Part shown: piece by piece, positions 9,649-20,502 of the stretch | Layout: every line of letters starts with the position of its first letter | How positions within the stretch are numbered: position 1 is the stretch's first letter | Assembly (NCBI RefSeq): GCF_003473485.1 | Contig: NC_053044.1 | Span: 7,204,501-7,268,500 of the forward strand | Origin: Medicago truncatula | Taxonomy: Eukaryota; Streptophyta; Magnoliopsida; Fabales; Fabaceae | Direction: 5' to 3' | DNA: 64,000 nucleotides | Position numbers and translations under genes: made by a program | The notes under the pieces: generated by a model | The model's database searches: none | What the model was told of the DNA's origin: nothing | Seen by the model: the letters and a program-made list of their open reading frames with translations, nothing else

Positions 9649-10310
9649 TACCTTTAAATTGGTAAAGACGACATTACCAGAAAGTAAACACATGTCCATT
9701 AACTCTAGAGTTTGGTAAAGATGACATCACAAGAAAGATAAACATATGTCTATTACCTTTAGAATTGGTAAAGACGAATCTGGAGGAAATAATCATGCCT
9801 ATTACCGTGAATTAGGTAAAGACGAATATGCAACAGAAAGAAATCCTGCCTATTACCGTGAATTAGGTAAAGACGAATATGCAAAAGAAATCATGCCTAA
9901 TACCGTGAATTAGGTAAAGACGAATATGCAAAAGAAATCATGCCTAATACCGTGAATTAGGTAAAGGCGAATACGCAACAAAGTAAATCATGCCTATTAC
10001 CGTGAATTAGGTAAAGACGAATATTTAAAGAAATCATGCCTATTACCGTGAATTAGGTAAAGACGAATATACAAGGAAAAGATCATGTCTATTACCGTGA
10101 ATTAGGTAAAGACGAATATGCAAAAGAAATCATGCCTAATACCGTGAATTAGGTAAAGGCGAATACGCAACAAAGTAAATCATGCCTATTACCGTGAATT
10201 AGGTAAAGACGAATATTTAAAGAAATCATGCCTATTACCGTGAATTAGGTAAAGACGAATATACAAGGAAAAGATCATGTCTATTACCGTGAATTAGGTA
10301 AAGACGAATG
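9649..10310. repeat. Tandem array (about 48 bp, about 14 units) in the Ogre 3' region
   Basis: The core unit is 'tattaccgtgaattaggtaa' plus 'agacgaatatgcaa' and a variable joiner. The first three units (near 9650, 9701, 9755) are diverged ('accttt-aaattggtaaag'), while later ones are nearly identical. A block of four units is itself duplicated with an offset of about 192 bp (compare 'gtaaaggcgaatacgc' at 9961 and 10153). Each unit contains an imperfect hairpin CCTAAT...ATTAGG. Confidence 0.9.
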
Positions 10311-11297
10311 TTTAGCGGGACCTGCCCCTTGAAATTAACTAGTGGCAAACTTTGAAACATACATATTGAGGACGATACTCTTATGAGATACAAGCGAAAA
10401 AAGACATTGGGTAATAATGCAACCCTGTATGAATGACATTTATATACACGCTATGTATGCATGAATGAATGAATATGACTGATACTCGAATGACAGTATA
10501 GTGTTAAGACTGTTGAGACGAGGTTGGGCAAGTCCAAAAAGAAGTGGCTCAACATCATAGCACAAACACCCATAAATCTTCAACGGGATTACCATTACTA
10601 GAGATGAGTCAAACATTGTCGGGGTAGAACCCTTCAAACCAAACCATTGGGATAAAGCCCAACGATCTTAACACTGATATGGTTTAGCTCCAAAATCCAA
10701 ACACTGGCCGAAGTCGCCATTCCAGAACTGAAACTGAGGTACTTTTGCAAGCCCATGCTTCGAATAGTCATTGTTTTTCTTTTGGTATTTTTCTTCTTCT
10801 TCTTCTTTTTTTTTTTTTTTTTTTTTTAGTAATGACTATGTCCATACAAATGAATCTACATGCTTTTGAATCGAATGTTGACACATGCTTCTATGATACA
10901 TGAATTAAAGATAATATATTTGTCATCATTTTGTTCTTTTCCAAAAGAAAACATAAAGATTTTAAAAGAATTTTCAAAGTTTTTACTTCAAGTTTTAACA
11001 GTAAAAATGGGAGAAAATTTGCACATAGAATAAATATGAATTTCAAATAAAGGGGCACAGGCTCGAATTGATTTAAAAGAAATGGTAACCAGCTAAAGCA
11101 TGGCACCACAGATTACAAAATGTGGACAATGGTAATTAATATGGGGAAGGTACATTGAACATAATAACCGCTACTTTCTCTAACAATTTTGAATTCCACT
11201 GCCTATAATGCTTTGATATCGGAGAAACTTCTGACAGCTAGAGTGCCCCAAGTGAGTGATGTTTCATCTGATGCAGTTACTTTGTCATAATCCTTAA

Positions 11298-11456
11298 CTT
11301 TTGCATAGATCGCCCTTGCGGGTTTCAACCTATCAGGATAATCCCTTTTTTATATGTCTCTAACTTTTGCATGGACCGCCTTTTCGGGTTTTCAGTCCAT
11401 CGAGACGCTCTTTTTTGTTTAGGACGCCCTATCGGGTTTTCGACCTACCGAGCTGT
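11298..11456. repeat. Three degenerate direct repeats after the integrase stop
   Basis: Segments 'gatcgcccttgcgggtttcaa', 'gaccgccttttcgggttttca' and 'gacgccctatcgggttttcga' recur at roughly 60-bp spacing. They lie just beyond the integrase stop on the coding strand. Confidence 0.65.
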
Positions 11457-11472
11457 TCTTTTACATGTATAT

Positions 11473-14400
11473 CTAGACAAAGTATTTCTTGACTGCATCA
11501 GAATTCACAGGACGAGGTAACTCCTCTCCATCCATAGTTGTAAGAATTAAAGCACCACCAGAAAAAGCTCTTTTCACCACATAGGGACCTTCATAATTAG
11601 GTGTCCACTTTCCCCTAGGGTCTGGTTGGAAAGACGTGATACTCTTGACCACCAGGTCACCTTCTTTAAATTCACGGGGACGAACCTTTTTATCGAACGC
11701 TTGTTTCATCCTTGTCTGATATAGCTGTCCATGCCATAGAGCAGCCATGCGTTTTTCCTCAATCAAATTCAACTGATCATACCTATTTTGACACCATTCA
11801 GCCTCTGACAGCTCAGCTTCCATCAAGACCCTCAATGACGGGATTTCAACTTCTACCGGAAGTATCGCTTCCGTCCCATATACCAAAGAAAAAGGGGTTG
11901 CCCCTGTTGAAGTACGTACTGAAGTACGATAACCATACAAAGCGTAGGGTAACATCTCATGCCAGTCTTTATAGGTAACCACCATCTTCTGCACGATCTT
12001 CTTAATATTCTTGTTTGCAGCTTCGACCGCACCATTCATCTGAGGTCTATAAGGAGAAGAGTTATGATGCTCGATCTTGAAGCCATCACATAATTCCTTC
12101 ATCATTTTATTGTTCAAATTTGTGCCATTATCCGTGATGATCTTGTTGGGAACGCCATAACGGCATATGATATTGTTCTTGATAAATCGGACTACTACTT
12201 GTTTGGTCACATTGGCATAAGATGCCGCTTCGACCCATTTGGTGAAGTAGTCAATAGCCACTAGTATGAAACGATGTCCATTGGAAGCTTTTGGTTCGAT
12301 TCGACCAATCATATCAATGCCCCACATAGAGAACGGCCATGGAGAAGAGATAACATTAAGCATAGACGGTGGAACATGAATCTTATTAGCATAAATTTGG
12401 CACTTGTGGCACTTCTTGGCATAATGATGACAGTCAGCATGCATCGTTATCCAGTAGTAGCCTGCTCTCAATGCCTTCTTAGCCATTGAATATCCACTAG
12501 AATGAGTCCCGAACGAGCCTTCGTGTATCTCATGCATTAATAAATCTGCTTCACGTCGGTCCACACATCTGAGCAAAACTGAATCAAAGTTTCTTTTGTA
12601 CAAGACGTCTCCACTCAGGAAGAAATTGCCAGACAGTCTTCTTAGAGTTCTCTTATCTTTACGGGATGCCCCAGGAGGGTACTCTCGAGTTTGAAGAAAC
12701 ACTTTAATATCATGAAACCACGGTTTATCATCGAAAACTGCTTCGGCTACAAACACATAAGCGGGCCTATCAAGGAACTTGACACTGATTAGAGGCACGT
12801 CGTTGCCTCGATTCACCTTGATCATTGAAGATAAAGTTGCTAGGGCATCTGCCATTTGATTCTCATCCCGAGGAATGTGGTGCAACTCCACCTTGTTGAA
12901 GAAAGTTAATAAACATCTTGCATAGTCTCTGTAAGGTATTAATCCCGCATGGTGAGTTTCCCATTTTCCTTTGATCTGGTTAATCACAAGAGCTGAATCT
13001 CCATATATTTCAATATTTTTAATCCTTAAGTCAATGGCTTCTTCAATGCCCATGATGCAAGCTTCATATTCTGCAATATTGTTCGTGCAATCAAACCGGA
13101 GTCTTGCAGTGAAAGGGATGTGAGTACCTTTAGGAGTAAGGATAACTGCCCCTATTCCATTACCAAAGACATTGACGGCTCCATCAAAAATCAAACCCCA
13201 CTTAGAGTCTGGATCAGGACCTTCACCAAACAACGGTTCATCACAATCTTTCATTTTTAAACACATGATCTCTTCATCTGGGAAATCAAACTTGATGGGC
13301 TGATAGTCTTCAATTGGTTGATGAGCCAAATGGTCAGCAAGAACACTACCCTTGATGGCTTTCTGAGTGCGATACACAATATCATATTCAGACAATAACA
13401 TCTGCCAACGAGCAATTCTTCCTGTTAACGCCGGCTTCTCAAAAAGGTACTTGATCGGATCCATTTTGGATATCAACCAAGTAGTGTGGTAAACCATGTA
13501 GTGACGGAGACGCTTAGCGGCCCATGCCAAAGCGCAACAAGTTTTCTCAAGCATAGAATATCGGGACTCACAATCAGTAAACTTCTTACTCAAGTAGTAA
13601 ATGGCATGCTCTTTCTTTCCAGTTTCGTCTTGTTGACCAAGCACGCAGCCCATAGAATCATCCAACACAGTCAAGTACATGATCAAAGGCCTTCCTTCAA
13701 CTGGAGGGACAAGAATCGGAGGTTCTAACAAATACCCTTTGATGCTATCAAAAGCTTTCTGGCAATCTTCCGTCCAAACGATCCCCTGATCTTTACGGAG
13801 TAACTTGAATATCGGTCCACATGTGGTAGTCATATGGGAGATGAATCTGGAGATGTAGTTCAATCTTCCCAAAAAACCTCTAACTTGTTTCTCTGTCTTT
13901 GGAACCGGCATTTCCCTGATAGCTTTGACTTTGTCGGGATCTACTTCAATACCTTTCTGACTAACGATAAAACCCAAGAGCTTGCCAGATCTAATACCGA
14001 AGGTACACTTGTTAGGATTCAACCGGAGTTTGTACTTTCTCAACCGTTGAAACATCTTTAACAAATACTCAGCATGTTCTTCTTCAGTGCCTGACTTGAC
14101 AATCATATCATCCACATATACTTCAATCTCTTTATGTATCATATCATGGAATATTTTAGTCATGCCTCTCTGGTAAGTGGCGCCAGCATTTATCAATCCA
14201 AATGGCATTACTAAGTAGCAGAAAGCGCCCCATGGCGTGATGAAAGACGTCTTTTCTCTATCTTCCGGAGCCATCTTGATCTGGTTATACCCAGAAAACC
14301 CATCCATGAAGGAGAACACCTTGCATCTAGCAGTACTATCAACCAATACATCAATGTGAGGTAGAGGGAAATCATCCTTCGGACTAGCTTTGTTCAAATC

Positions 14401-14938
14401 TTGATAGTCAACACACATTCTGACCTTACCATCTTTCTTCGGAACGGGCACTATGTTGGCCAACCATTGAGGATATTCAGAGGTAATCAAGAAACCTGCG
14501 TCAATTTGCTTTCGCACTTCCTCTTTGATCTTGAGAGCCATATCTGGATGAGATCTTCTTAACTTCTGCTTGACTGGAGGACACTCGGGCTTTAGAGGCA
14601 AACGATGTTCAACAACATCAGGGTCTAACCCCGGCATGTCTTTGTAGGACCACGCAAATATATCATCATACTCTTTGAGAAGCTCAATTATCCTATTCTT
14701 GACAGATGCCTCTAATGACGCTCCAATCTTAATCTCTTTCTTATCTTCCTCAGTACCCAGGTTGATCGATTCTATTTCTTCATTATGAGGCTGAATGGCT
14801 TTTCTTTCTTGTTCTAACATCCATCTGAGCTCATTAGGAATCTCTTCATCCTCCTCTACCCAAGCCTCATAAACAGGGAACTCCCAGTTGGGCGGAAGCA
14901 TAGGGTCACTACGTTCAACGGGCTCACTTATGCTTAGT
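11473..14938 (-). CDS. Ogre pol: reverse transcriptase, two RNase H domains, integrase
   Basis: The open frame from the ATG at 14901 gives 1142 residues. RT spans about residues 110-320 with catalytic YVDD (D264, D265). A degenerate Ty3-type RNase H follows at about 400-520. A second, better preserved RNase H covers about 565-690, with acidic residues D573, E611, D635 and D685. The integrase zinc finger is H793-x6-H800 with C831-x2-C834. The integrase core is D863, D924 and E960 with exactly 35 residues between the last two, followed by a C-terminal SH3-like part to about 1140. The extra archaeal-type RNase H is a Tat/Ogre marker. The exon probably starts at 14938, after a CAG acceptor, and is in frame with the ATG. 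All catalytic residues look intact. It makes cDNA and inserts it. Confidence 0.93.
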
Positions 14939-15225
14939 CTGCATATGATTCATGATTGATTTTTAGCAAAATAGTGGATGCAGACCTTTGAAATTGATTT
15001 TTTTTTTTTTTTTTAAAGAAAAAAAAGAACAAGTTTTTGGTTTTTTGTATTACCATTTTTTAGAAAAAGCACTAAAATAAAATAACGGTCGTGATAGAAA
15101 CGACAATTTTTTATTAATACTGAAAACAACTTAAAGTAAAAACAAACCCTGCAAGATTTCACTTTCGTCTGGGGTAGGATGAAAGGAGTTTTCTTAAAAA
15201 ACAAAAACAAAGACAAACACATTAC
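14939..15225 (-). other. Predicted Ogre intron between protease and RT
   Basis: A donor AA|GTAATG overlaps the last codon of the gag-protease frame (GT at 15225-15224), and an acceptor ATATGCAG|A lies at 14939. Removing the 287 nt joins gag-protease in phase with the pol frame, 12 codons upstream of its first ATG. Ogre elements are known to carry an intron in this place, whose partial splicing sets the Gag:Pol ratio. The exact sites are my prediction. Confidence 0.75.
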
Positions 15226-18200
15226 TTAGAAAAAGGTATCGCAGAAGGGATGTCAACAGCAATCCAGTTGCAGCAGTTTCCATCAGGAGTCACAAAGTCA
15301 GGTGCCACCTCTTCTGATTGATCTTCCAAAATTGCATTAGTCTCAGGTGGTGTATTAATGAATCCGGCACTGTGAAAAGTGCCCCTAGTTGGGTCGAACA
15401 CCACTTGCTTATTGCCAGAGAAACCCAAACCTTCTTTGCGCTTGTTCTCGGGCAACTGTACTAATTGCCCCCAGCCTTCCACTTTCCCTTCTTGGATTAC
15501 TCTCTGAGCATCCCTTAGAGAGGCCATGCATGTTTCACCTTTTGTAGTACCGCTTTCAACCGAGAACCCTTGGAATGACGTTCCATCCGGACTTTCACCA
15601 CCAATGAAGGAAAAGGACGACAAATGGCTAACCAAAAGAGTTGATTCCCCACTCACTGTAACAAGCTTTCCATGACTCACAAACTTTAGCTTTTGGTGAA
15701 GAGTGGATGTTACTGCCCCTGCTTCATGAATCCATGGTCTACCCAGTAAACAGCTGTAGGAAGCTTGAATATCCATTATCTGGAATGTAACTTTAAACTC
15801 TTGGGGCCCAATAGTGATAGGTAAATCTATTTCTCCCCACACCGTCTTCCTGGATCCATCAAATGCCCTTACCGACACGCAACTGGGCCTAATAAATCCG
15901 TCTGAATACGTCAATTTATCAAAGGTTGTCTTTGCCATCACATTGAGGGAAGAACCAGTGTCTATCAAGACATTGGACAGAGAATCTGTTTTGCACATAA
16001 CAGAGATATGTAAGGCCATGTTATGATTTTTCCCCTCCACCGGGAGGTCTTCCTCACTGAAACTCAGGTTGTTGCATGCCGTCACATTTCCAACAATGCT
16101 CCCAAATTGATCCAAAGTCACATCATGGTCTACGTAGGCTTGATTCAATACTTTCATCAAGGCTTCCCTATGAGCATCAGAACTTGTCAATAGTGACATG
16201 ATAGAAATCTTGGATGGAGTCTGTAATAACTGATCCACTATCTTATAATCACTTTTCTTGATCAGTTTCAAAATTTCATCGTTATCAGTTCCACTAGGTT
16301 GACCCACACTTTTACCCTTGCTAGGATCTGCTATTGGTACTGATTCTATCACTGGAGGTTTGTTCTTTGCTTGTACAACAGCCGGAAGAATACGTCCACT
16401 TCTCAGAATTTGACTACTCACAGCAATGTTATCTACTGAAGTTGAAGGACCCAAAAGTACCCCTTTACCATCCTCTATGCCTGTAGATTCGTAGCTATAT
16501 GGAATAGCCTTCTGGGAGAAAAACAGCTTGGGTTTTGGCACACAAATTGCCAAAGGATTGACAATTGTCTTGACATTGTCTTTGAATATCGGAGTAACAA
16601 CACCAATTGGTTTCGTCCTATCCTTAAACACAGGAATTACAACACAAATGTTCTTATCTTCTCTTGTGACAACCAGCTCTCCTTGATCCATTAACCCTTG
16701 TACATCATTTTGAACTTGAATGCACCCGTGGGGATCCGCAGAACACACCTCACAATTGATATGATCGTGGCTAAACATACCTACGTTACACATCTTCACA
16801 TGCATTGGAACCAACGGGGTTCTGACATCTTGAGCGTTGGTGACGAGACCATCTTCCTGATAATTCTCAATCATGTTAACGGTCGGCCCATGAGGTGGCA
16901 GAGGGTTGTTTGGAGCAACAGGGTCAGGGTCGTTGAAGGATAAGTCCTTGTTTTGAATCAATCTTTGGACTGCGTCTTTGAGAGGGTAACAGTGCTCAAT
17001 GTCGTGCCCTGGTGCCCCTTGATGGAATTCACAAGTAAGGTCTGGGCGATACCAATGAGGTAAAGGGTTCGGCACCGGGGGACGTGGTTTAACTTGAACA
17101 AGACCCCTAGCGAGTAGGGAGGGTAACAATCCTCCATACAGCATAGGGATAGGAGGGAATTGATTTCTTGGAGGGCGAGGCTGACGAGGCTGTGGTTGTT
17201 GTGGTGGAGGATGAGGCTGACGAGGCTGTTGTTGTTGTGGTGGAAGGGGATAGTATGGTTGTTGGTAAAACGGTTGTGGCTGATAAGGTTGTGATTGATA
17301 TAGTGGTGGATAATATGGACGGTGGGCTTGAGGCCTTTGTGGTTGATAGTTTGGGTTTTGTGGAGCTGGGATGGGTGATGGAATATTAGCAACATAGGGG
17401 TAGTTGGGGTATACAGGTTGGGATCCGCCATGAGCCACCATGCCGACCTCTTGAGGATTCTTCTTTGGGTACCCATTTCCGAACTTCCTATTACCATTGG
17501 ATGACCCACTTGTCAAACTTCCTGAATAACCACCTGAAGAGGCACCATCTTTACTACCCCGTCCCTTACGGACCCATTCTTCAATACGAACACCTGCGTC
17601 TACCATGTCGGTAAACTTCTGTGAAGCACAAAGAAGCATCTTCTCTGAGTAGAAAGGGCTCAGAGTCTCATAGAACAGATCAGCCACTTCTCTTTCTTCC
17701 AAAGGCGGACGAATTTGAGCAGATTTCTGAATGAAGCGCTGGGCATACTCTTTGAAAGATTCCTTATCACCCTGAGTCATAGCTTGCAGCTCTTTTCGGT
17801 TAGGGGCCAGATAAGAGTTATATTTATACTGCTGGATGAAGGCATTAGCCAATTCCTCAAAAGTAGTGATACCCTTCAAATTCATATACCACGTGAGTGC
17901 GGGACCAGCCAAACTGTCCTGAAAACAGTAGATGAGTAGAGGTTCATTCTTCCTATGAGCCGTCATCCTCCTAACATACATGATTAAGTGCATTTCAGGG
18001 CAAGTATTCCCCGTGTACTTCTCAAAGGTTGGCACTTTAAACTTAGGAGGTATAACCACATCCGCAACCAAGCAGAGGTCATTCAAATTATGGCTAAACA
18101 CTTCCTTACCCCGGATACTCTTCAACTCTTTATGTACTGCATCGTACTTTTCTTCTAAGTTACCCACTCTATCATCACCAGCCACACTATTGGAATGATA

Positions 18201-19013
18201 AACTTGTTCCTCCTCTTGCTGGGCAGCATGCACGAGGGGTCCAGCATAAGTCATAGTAGCCTGAGGAAAAGGCTGGCCGGTCTGGTAGAACGGTGTTTGT
18301 TGCTGGCCAAGAGGGAACTGCATTTCCGGCGCATTATGACGAAGACCTTCATTAGTTGCGAGCGGCATGCCCCACGGGTAGCCTGGCGGCATACAGTACT
18401 GAGGAGGGAAAGAGAAACCGGAAGGTCCAACGGGATGGAAGCCTGAATTGTACATGTCAGTCACCAAAGGTTGTGTAGTACCAACAGCTGCGGTGGAACC
18501 AGTAGGAATTGGTTGTGAAGTATCAGCAGAAGTGGTAGGAATTGGCTGGATTGCAGGAGAACCAGCAGACTGAGAAGCTTCAACATGTGCCTGAGTGGTC
18601 TGAGCATTTTGCGCTTGAGAGGCTTGTGCCTGTGCGGCCATCATGTCAATCATCATTGCGGTTATCTTCTCCATACCTTCCTTGAGGTTACTAACCTCCT
18701 CCCTAAGGTCACTGTTCTCTTGTTCAGCAGTTGCCATCTTCTTCTTGATGTATGCTCGAGTACGGTGAACACGGGTAGGTTTGTACTGAATACGCCGGGC
18801 CACTTTGCTTTTTTCTGAGACAGAAACGAGGAGAGTATGAGACTTGGTTTTGACACTTTTTATGAATGCAATATGATGCATGATGTTATGCAAAAAAACA
18901 TTTTTGTTCATCGAAGGACTTATAAAAGTAATTTCGTAAACATTATAAAAGATAGAGGATACATTGACAAGATAATTCCCTTTCAACAAACTGAGCCAAG
19001 GGATAGACTCCAA
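15222..19013 (-). CDS. Ogre gag-protease
   Basis: The open frame has 1263 codons. The natural start is probably the second candidate ATG at 18737 (MATAEQENSDL), because the 92 residues before it look like translated leader and a coiled coil begins right there. In order it has the coiled coil (about 95-125), a Q/A/T-rich linker, the retrotransposon Gag core (about 320-470, with ALTWYMNLKG and FKEYAQRFIQ), a long P/Q-rich segment (about 540-640), a variant zinc knuckle C-x2-H-x4-GH-x4-C (CEFHQGAPGHDIEHC), and an aspartic protease with LIDTGSS (catalytic D1018). The protein forms the particle and its protease matures it. The stop TAA overlaps the predicted intron donor. Confidence 0.92.
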   Translation of the reverse strand: MESIPWLSLLKGNYLVNVSSIFYNVYEITFISPSMNKNVFLHNIMHHIAFIKSVKTKSHTLLVSVSEKSKVARRIQYKPTRVHRTRAYIKKKMATAEQENSDLREEVSNLKEGMEKITAMMIDMMAAQAQASQAQNAQTTQAHVEASQSAGSPAIQPIPTTSADTSQPIPTGSTAAVGTTQPLVTDMYNSGFHPVGPSGFSFPPQYCMPPGYPWGMPLATNEGLRHNAPEMQFPLGQQQTPFYQTGQPFPQATMTYAGPLVHAAQQEEEQVYHSNSVAGDDRVGNLEEKYDAVHKELKSIRGKEVFSHNLNDLCLVADVVIPPKFKVPTFEKYTGNTCPEMHLIMYVRRMTAHRKNEPLLIYCFQDSLAGPALTWYMNLKGITTFEELANAFIQQYKYNSYLAPNRKELQAMTQGDKESFKEYAQRFIQKSAQIRPPLEEREVADLFYETLSPFYSEKMLLCASQKFTDMVDAGVRIEEWVRKGRGSKDGASSGGYSGSLTSGSSNGNRKFGNGYPKKNPQEVGMVAHGGSQPVYPNYPYVANIPSPIPAPQNPNYQPQRPQAHRPYYPPLYQSQPYQPQPFYQQPYYPLPPQQQQPRQPHPPPQQPQPRQPRPPRNQFPPIPMLYGGLLPSLLARGLVQVKPRPPVPNPLPHWYRPDLTCEFHQGAPGHDIEHCYPLKDAVQRLIQNKDLSFNDPDPVAPNNPLPPHGPTVNMIENYQEDGLVTNAQDVRTPLVPMHVKMCNVGMFSHDHINCEVCSADPHGCIQVQNDVQGLMDQGELVVTREDKNICVVIPVFKDRTKPIGVVTPIFKDNVKTIVNPLAICVPKPKLFFSQKAIPYSYESTGIEDGKGVLLGPSTSVDNIAVSSQILRSGRILPAVVQAKNKPPVIESVPIADPSKGKSVGQPSGTDNDEILKLIKKSDYKIVDQLLQTPSKISIMSLLTSSDAHREALMKVLNQAYVDHDVTLDQFGSIVGNVTACNNLSFSEEDLPVEGKNHNMALHISVMCKTDSLSNVLIDTGSSLNVMAKTTFDKLTYSDGFIRPSCVSVRAFDGSRKTVWGEIDLPITIGPQEFKVTFQIMDIQASYSCLLGRPWIHEAGAVTSTLHQKLKFVSHGKLVTVSGESTLLVSHLSSFSFIGGESPDGTSFQGFSVESGTTKGETCMASLRDAQRVIQEGKVEGWGQLVQLPENKRKEGLGFSGNKQVVFDPTRGTFHSAGFINTPPETNAILEDQSEEVAPDFVTPDGNCCNWIAVDIPSAIPFSK

Positions 19014-19083
19014 AGTACATAAAAGAAAGCGAAAACAGAAAAGATAAGAACATTTTGGGAAATTCTTGAGCCCCTGAAGTAGA

Positions 19084-20502
19084 CTACTCCTCGGAATCTA
19101 AATGTGGACCATTAAAGAGATCCATGCGCCTCTTTTTTCTCCCAGGACAAATCTTGTCAAGAAAATCCTCCTTCTTTTGGATAGAGGCTTTCAGCCTAGA
19201 GTTTTCATTCCTTTCCCTGCGATTGGCTTGAATCTGCTGATCCAGTAGGTTTTTCACCGTATCATACTCTTGCTTCTTTTTGCGGTACTTCACTTCCCAC
19301 ATGGACCTCTCACGCCTTTCAATGTCCAACTGTTTTTGGTACCCTTCCAAGGACTTAGGAGGTAAAGGTAAAGGTATATCTGAAATGGTTGAGGTTACAA
19401 GCCTTTGGCGAGGGTAAGGCATCTTCCATTTATTAGCCCGATCGATGACCCATTGGACATAAACTTCATGGGCGATAACCGACCTCTTTCCTAACAGATT
19501 TCTATCTTTCCTAACAATGGAGCACCAAGCTTTCTCGAATTGTGCTTTTTGATTTGCATCGTCCTCTTTGTAGAGGAAGAAGTCCCTATCTAGGATGAGG
19601 TATACGGGCTTCATTTCCATATAATATCCAAACTGTCGTCTAGCTAGAACTGGGTTGTAACTAATTCCTCCACGCGTACCAAGAAGAGGTACGTTGTTGA
19701 AGTCCCCACAACTGTCAATGACAAACTCAGGGTTACAAGTTGGGTTAAACCAAACTATGTCGTTAGGGGTGAGGGTCATGAGCTTCTTAGACCAAGGGAG
19801 ATACTCTGGTCTAACCTTAGGGCGAGGTAAGTGTGAGGTGATCCAGATGTGGAGTAGAGGTGCACAGCAAATGATGGTTCCACGCTCTTTATCGGTACGC
19901 TCATGGATGGAAACATAAGTGTCGGCAAGCAAGGTAGGAATCGGGTTTTGGGTTAGAAAGATTTGGATGGCATTCATGTCGACAAATTTGTCAATATTCG
20001 GGAAGAGCACAATACCATAGATGAGCAAAGCAAGGATAGCCTCAAAAGTATCGGTCTCGGATCTTTCAAAACAAATGGTGGCTTTTTGGTAGAGGAAGTT
20101 GTAGGGTAGACATTGGAGACCGGCTCTGGTGATGAATTTGTTCTTTATATCAGCTATCTCAAGGTGAAGGGCATTTGCAATGGCTGGGATTTTAGGACCG
20201 GGTTCAAGACCATGGAAGGGTACTTGGTCGAGTACTGGTAAACCGACCCAGTGGGAATATTCTTCAAGTGTGGGAACAAGCTGGTAATCCGGGAATGTAA
20301 AGCAATGATAGAGTGGATCATAGAACTGGACTAAAGTGTTGATGAGCCCCTCATCTACATCCGTCTTGAGAATATTGAGCAGATATTCGTACCGATTTCG
20401 AAAGTGTTCTGGATTCTTCACCATCCCCCCTAGCTTTCTTAAGCTCTTTAAATCTGGTTTCTTGAATTCATACCTGTGAGTTCTCCTTACAGCATTCTCC
20501 AT
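19084..20502 (-). CDS. Ogre extra 5' ORF (DUF7745/plant-mobile-domain-like)
   Basis: 472 residues, 70 nt upstream of the gag frame. The N-terminal two thirds contain FYDPLYHCFTFPDYQLVPTL and EEYSHWVGLP, a pattern I recognise from the uncharacterised ORF1 of Ogre elements and distantly from plant mobile domain proteins. The C-terminal 90 residues are a charged coiled coil (ERRERSMWEVKYRKKKQEYD) ending in a basic patch (PGRKKRRMD) that could be a nuclear localisation signal. Position, length and full openness argue it is under selection in the element. Its molecular role is unknown. Confidence 0.85.
   Translation of the reverse strand: MENAVRRTHRYEFKKPDLKSLRKLGGMVKNPEHFRNRYEYLLNILKTDVDEGLINTLVQFYDPLYHCFTFPDYQLVPTLEEYSHWVGLPVLDQVPFHGLEPGPKIPAIANALHLEIADIKNKFITRAGLQCLPYNFLYQKATICFERSETDTFEAILALLIYGIVLFPNIDKFVDMNAIQIFLTQNPIPTLLADTYVSIHERTDKERGTIICCAPLLHIWITSHLPRPKVRPEYLPWSKKLMTLTPNDIVWFNPTCNPEFVIDSCGDFNNVPLLGTRGGISYNPVLARRQFGYYMEMKPVYLILDRDFFLYKEDDANQKAQFEKAWCSIVRKDRNLLGKRSVIAHEVYVQWVIDRANKWKMPYPRQRLVTSTISDIPLPLPPKSLEGYQKQLDIERRERSMWEVKYRKKKQEYDTVKNLLDQQIQANRRERNENSRLKASIQKKEDFLDKICPGRKKRRMDLFNGPHLDSEE

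Larger units (their letters stand above)
9421..11472 (-). other. Ogre 3' untranslated region
   Basis: About 2 kb between the integrase stop and the polypurine tract, with no convincing coding frame. It contains a 48-bp tandem array (about 9649-10310), an A-tract on the coding strand (10799-10827 as T on the plus strand) and a three-unit degenerate repeat 'cgccctatcgggttttcgac' at 11298-11456. Long repeat-bearing 3' regions are usual in Ogre elements. Confidence 0.8.

Noticed and set aside
9740-10310. Regularly spaced direct repeats that look CRISPR-like
   Set aside because: The units include the spacers, lie in the 3' region of a plant retrotransposon and are homogenised as whole units. This is a tandem array, not a CRISPR.
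12274-14061. Several plus-strand ORFs opposite pol
   Set aside because: They lie antisense to strongly conserved RT, RNase H and integrase motifs and have no features of their own.
17168-17389. Val/Glu-rich open frame on the plus strand
   Set aside because: It is the complement of the same P/Q-rich gag segment and has no start context or domain.
16958-17509. Open frame of 183 codons on the minus strand inside gag
   Set aside because: It is an alternative frame across the P/Q-rich part of gag and reads as His/Asn-rich text. It is a compositional shadow.
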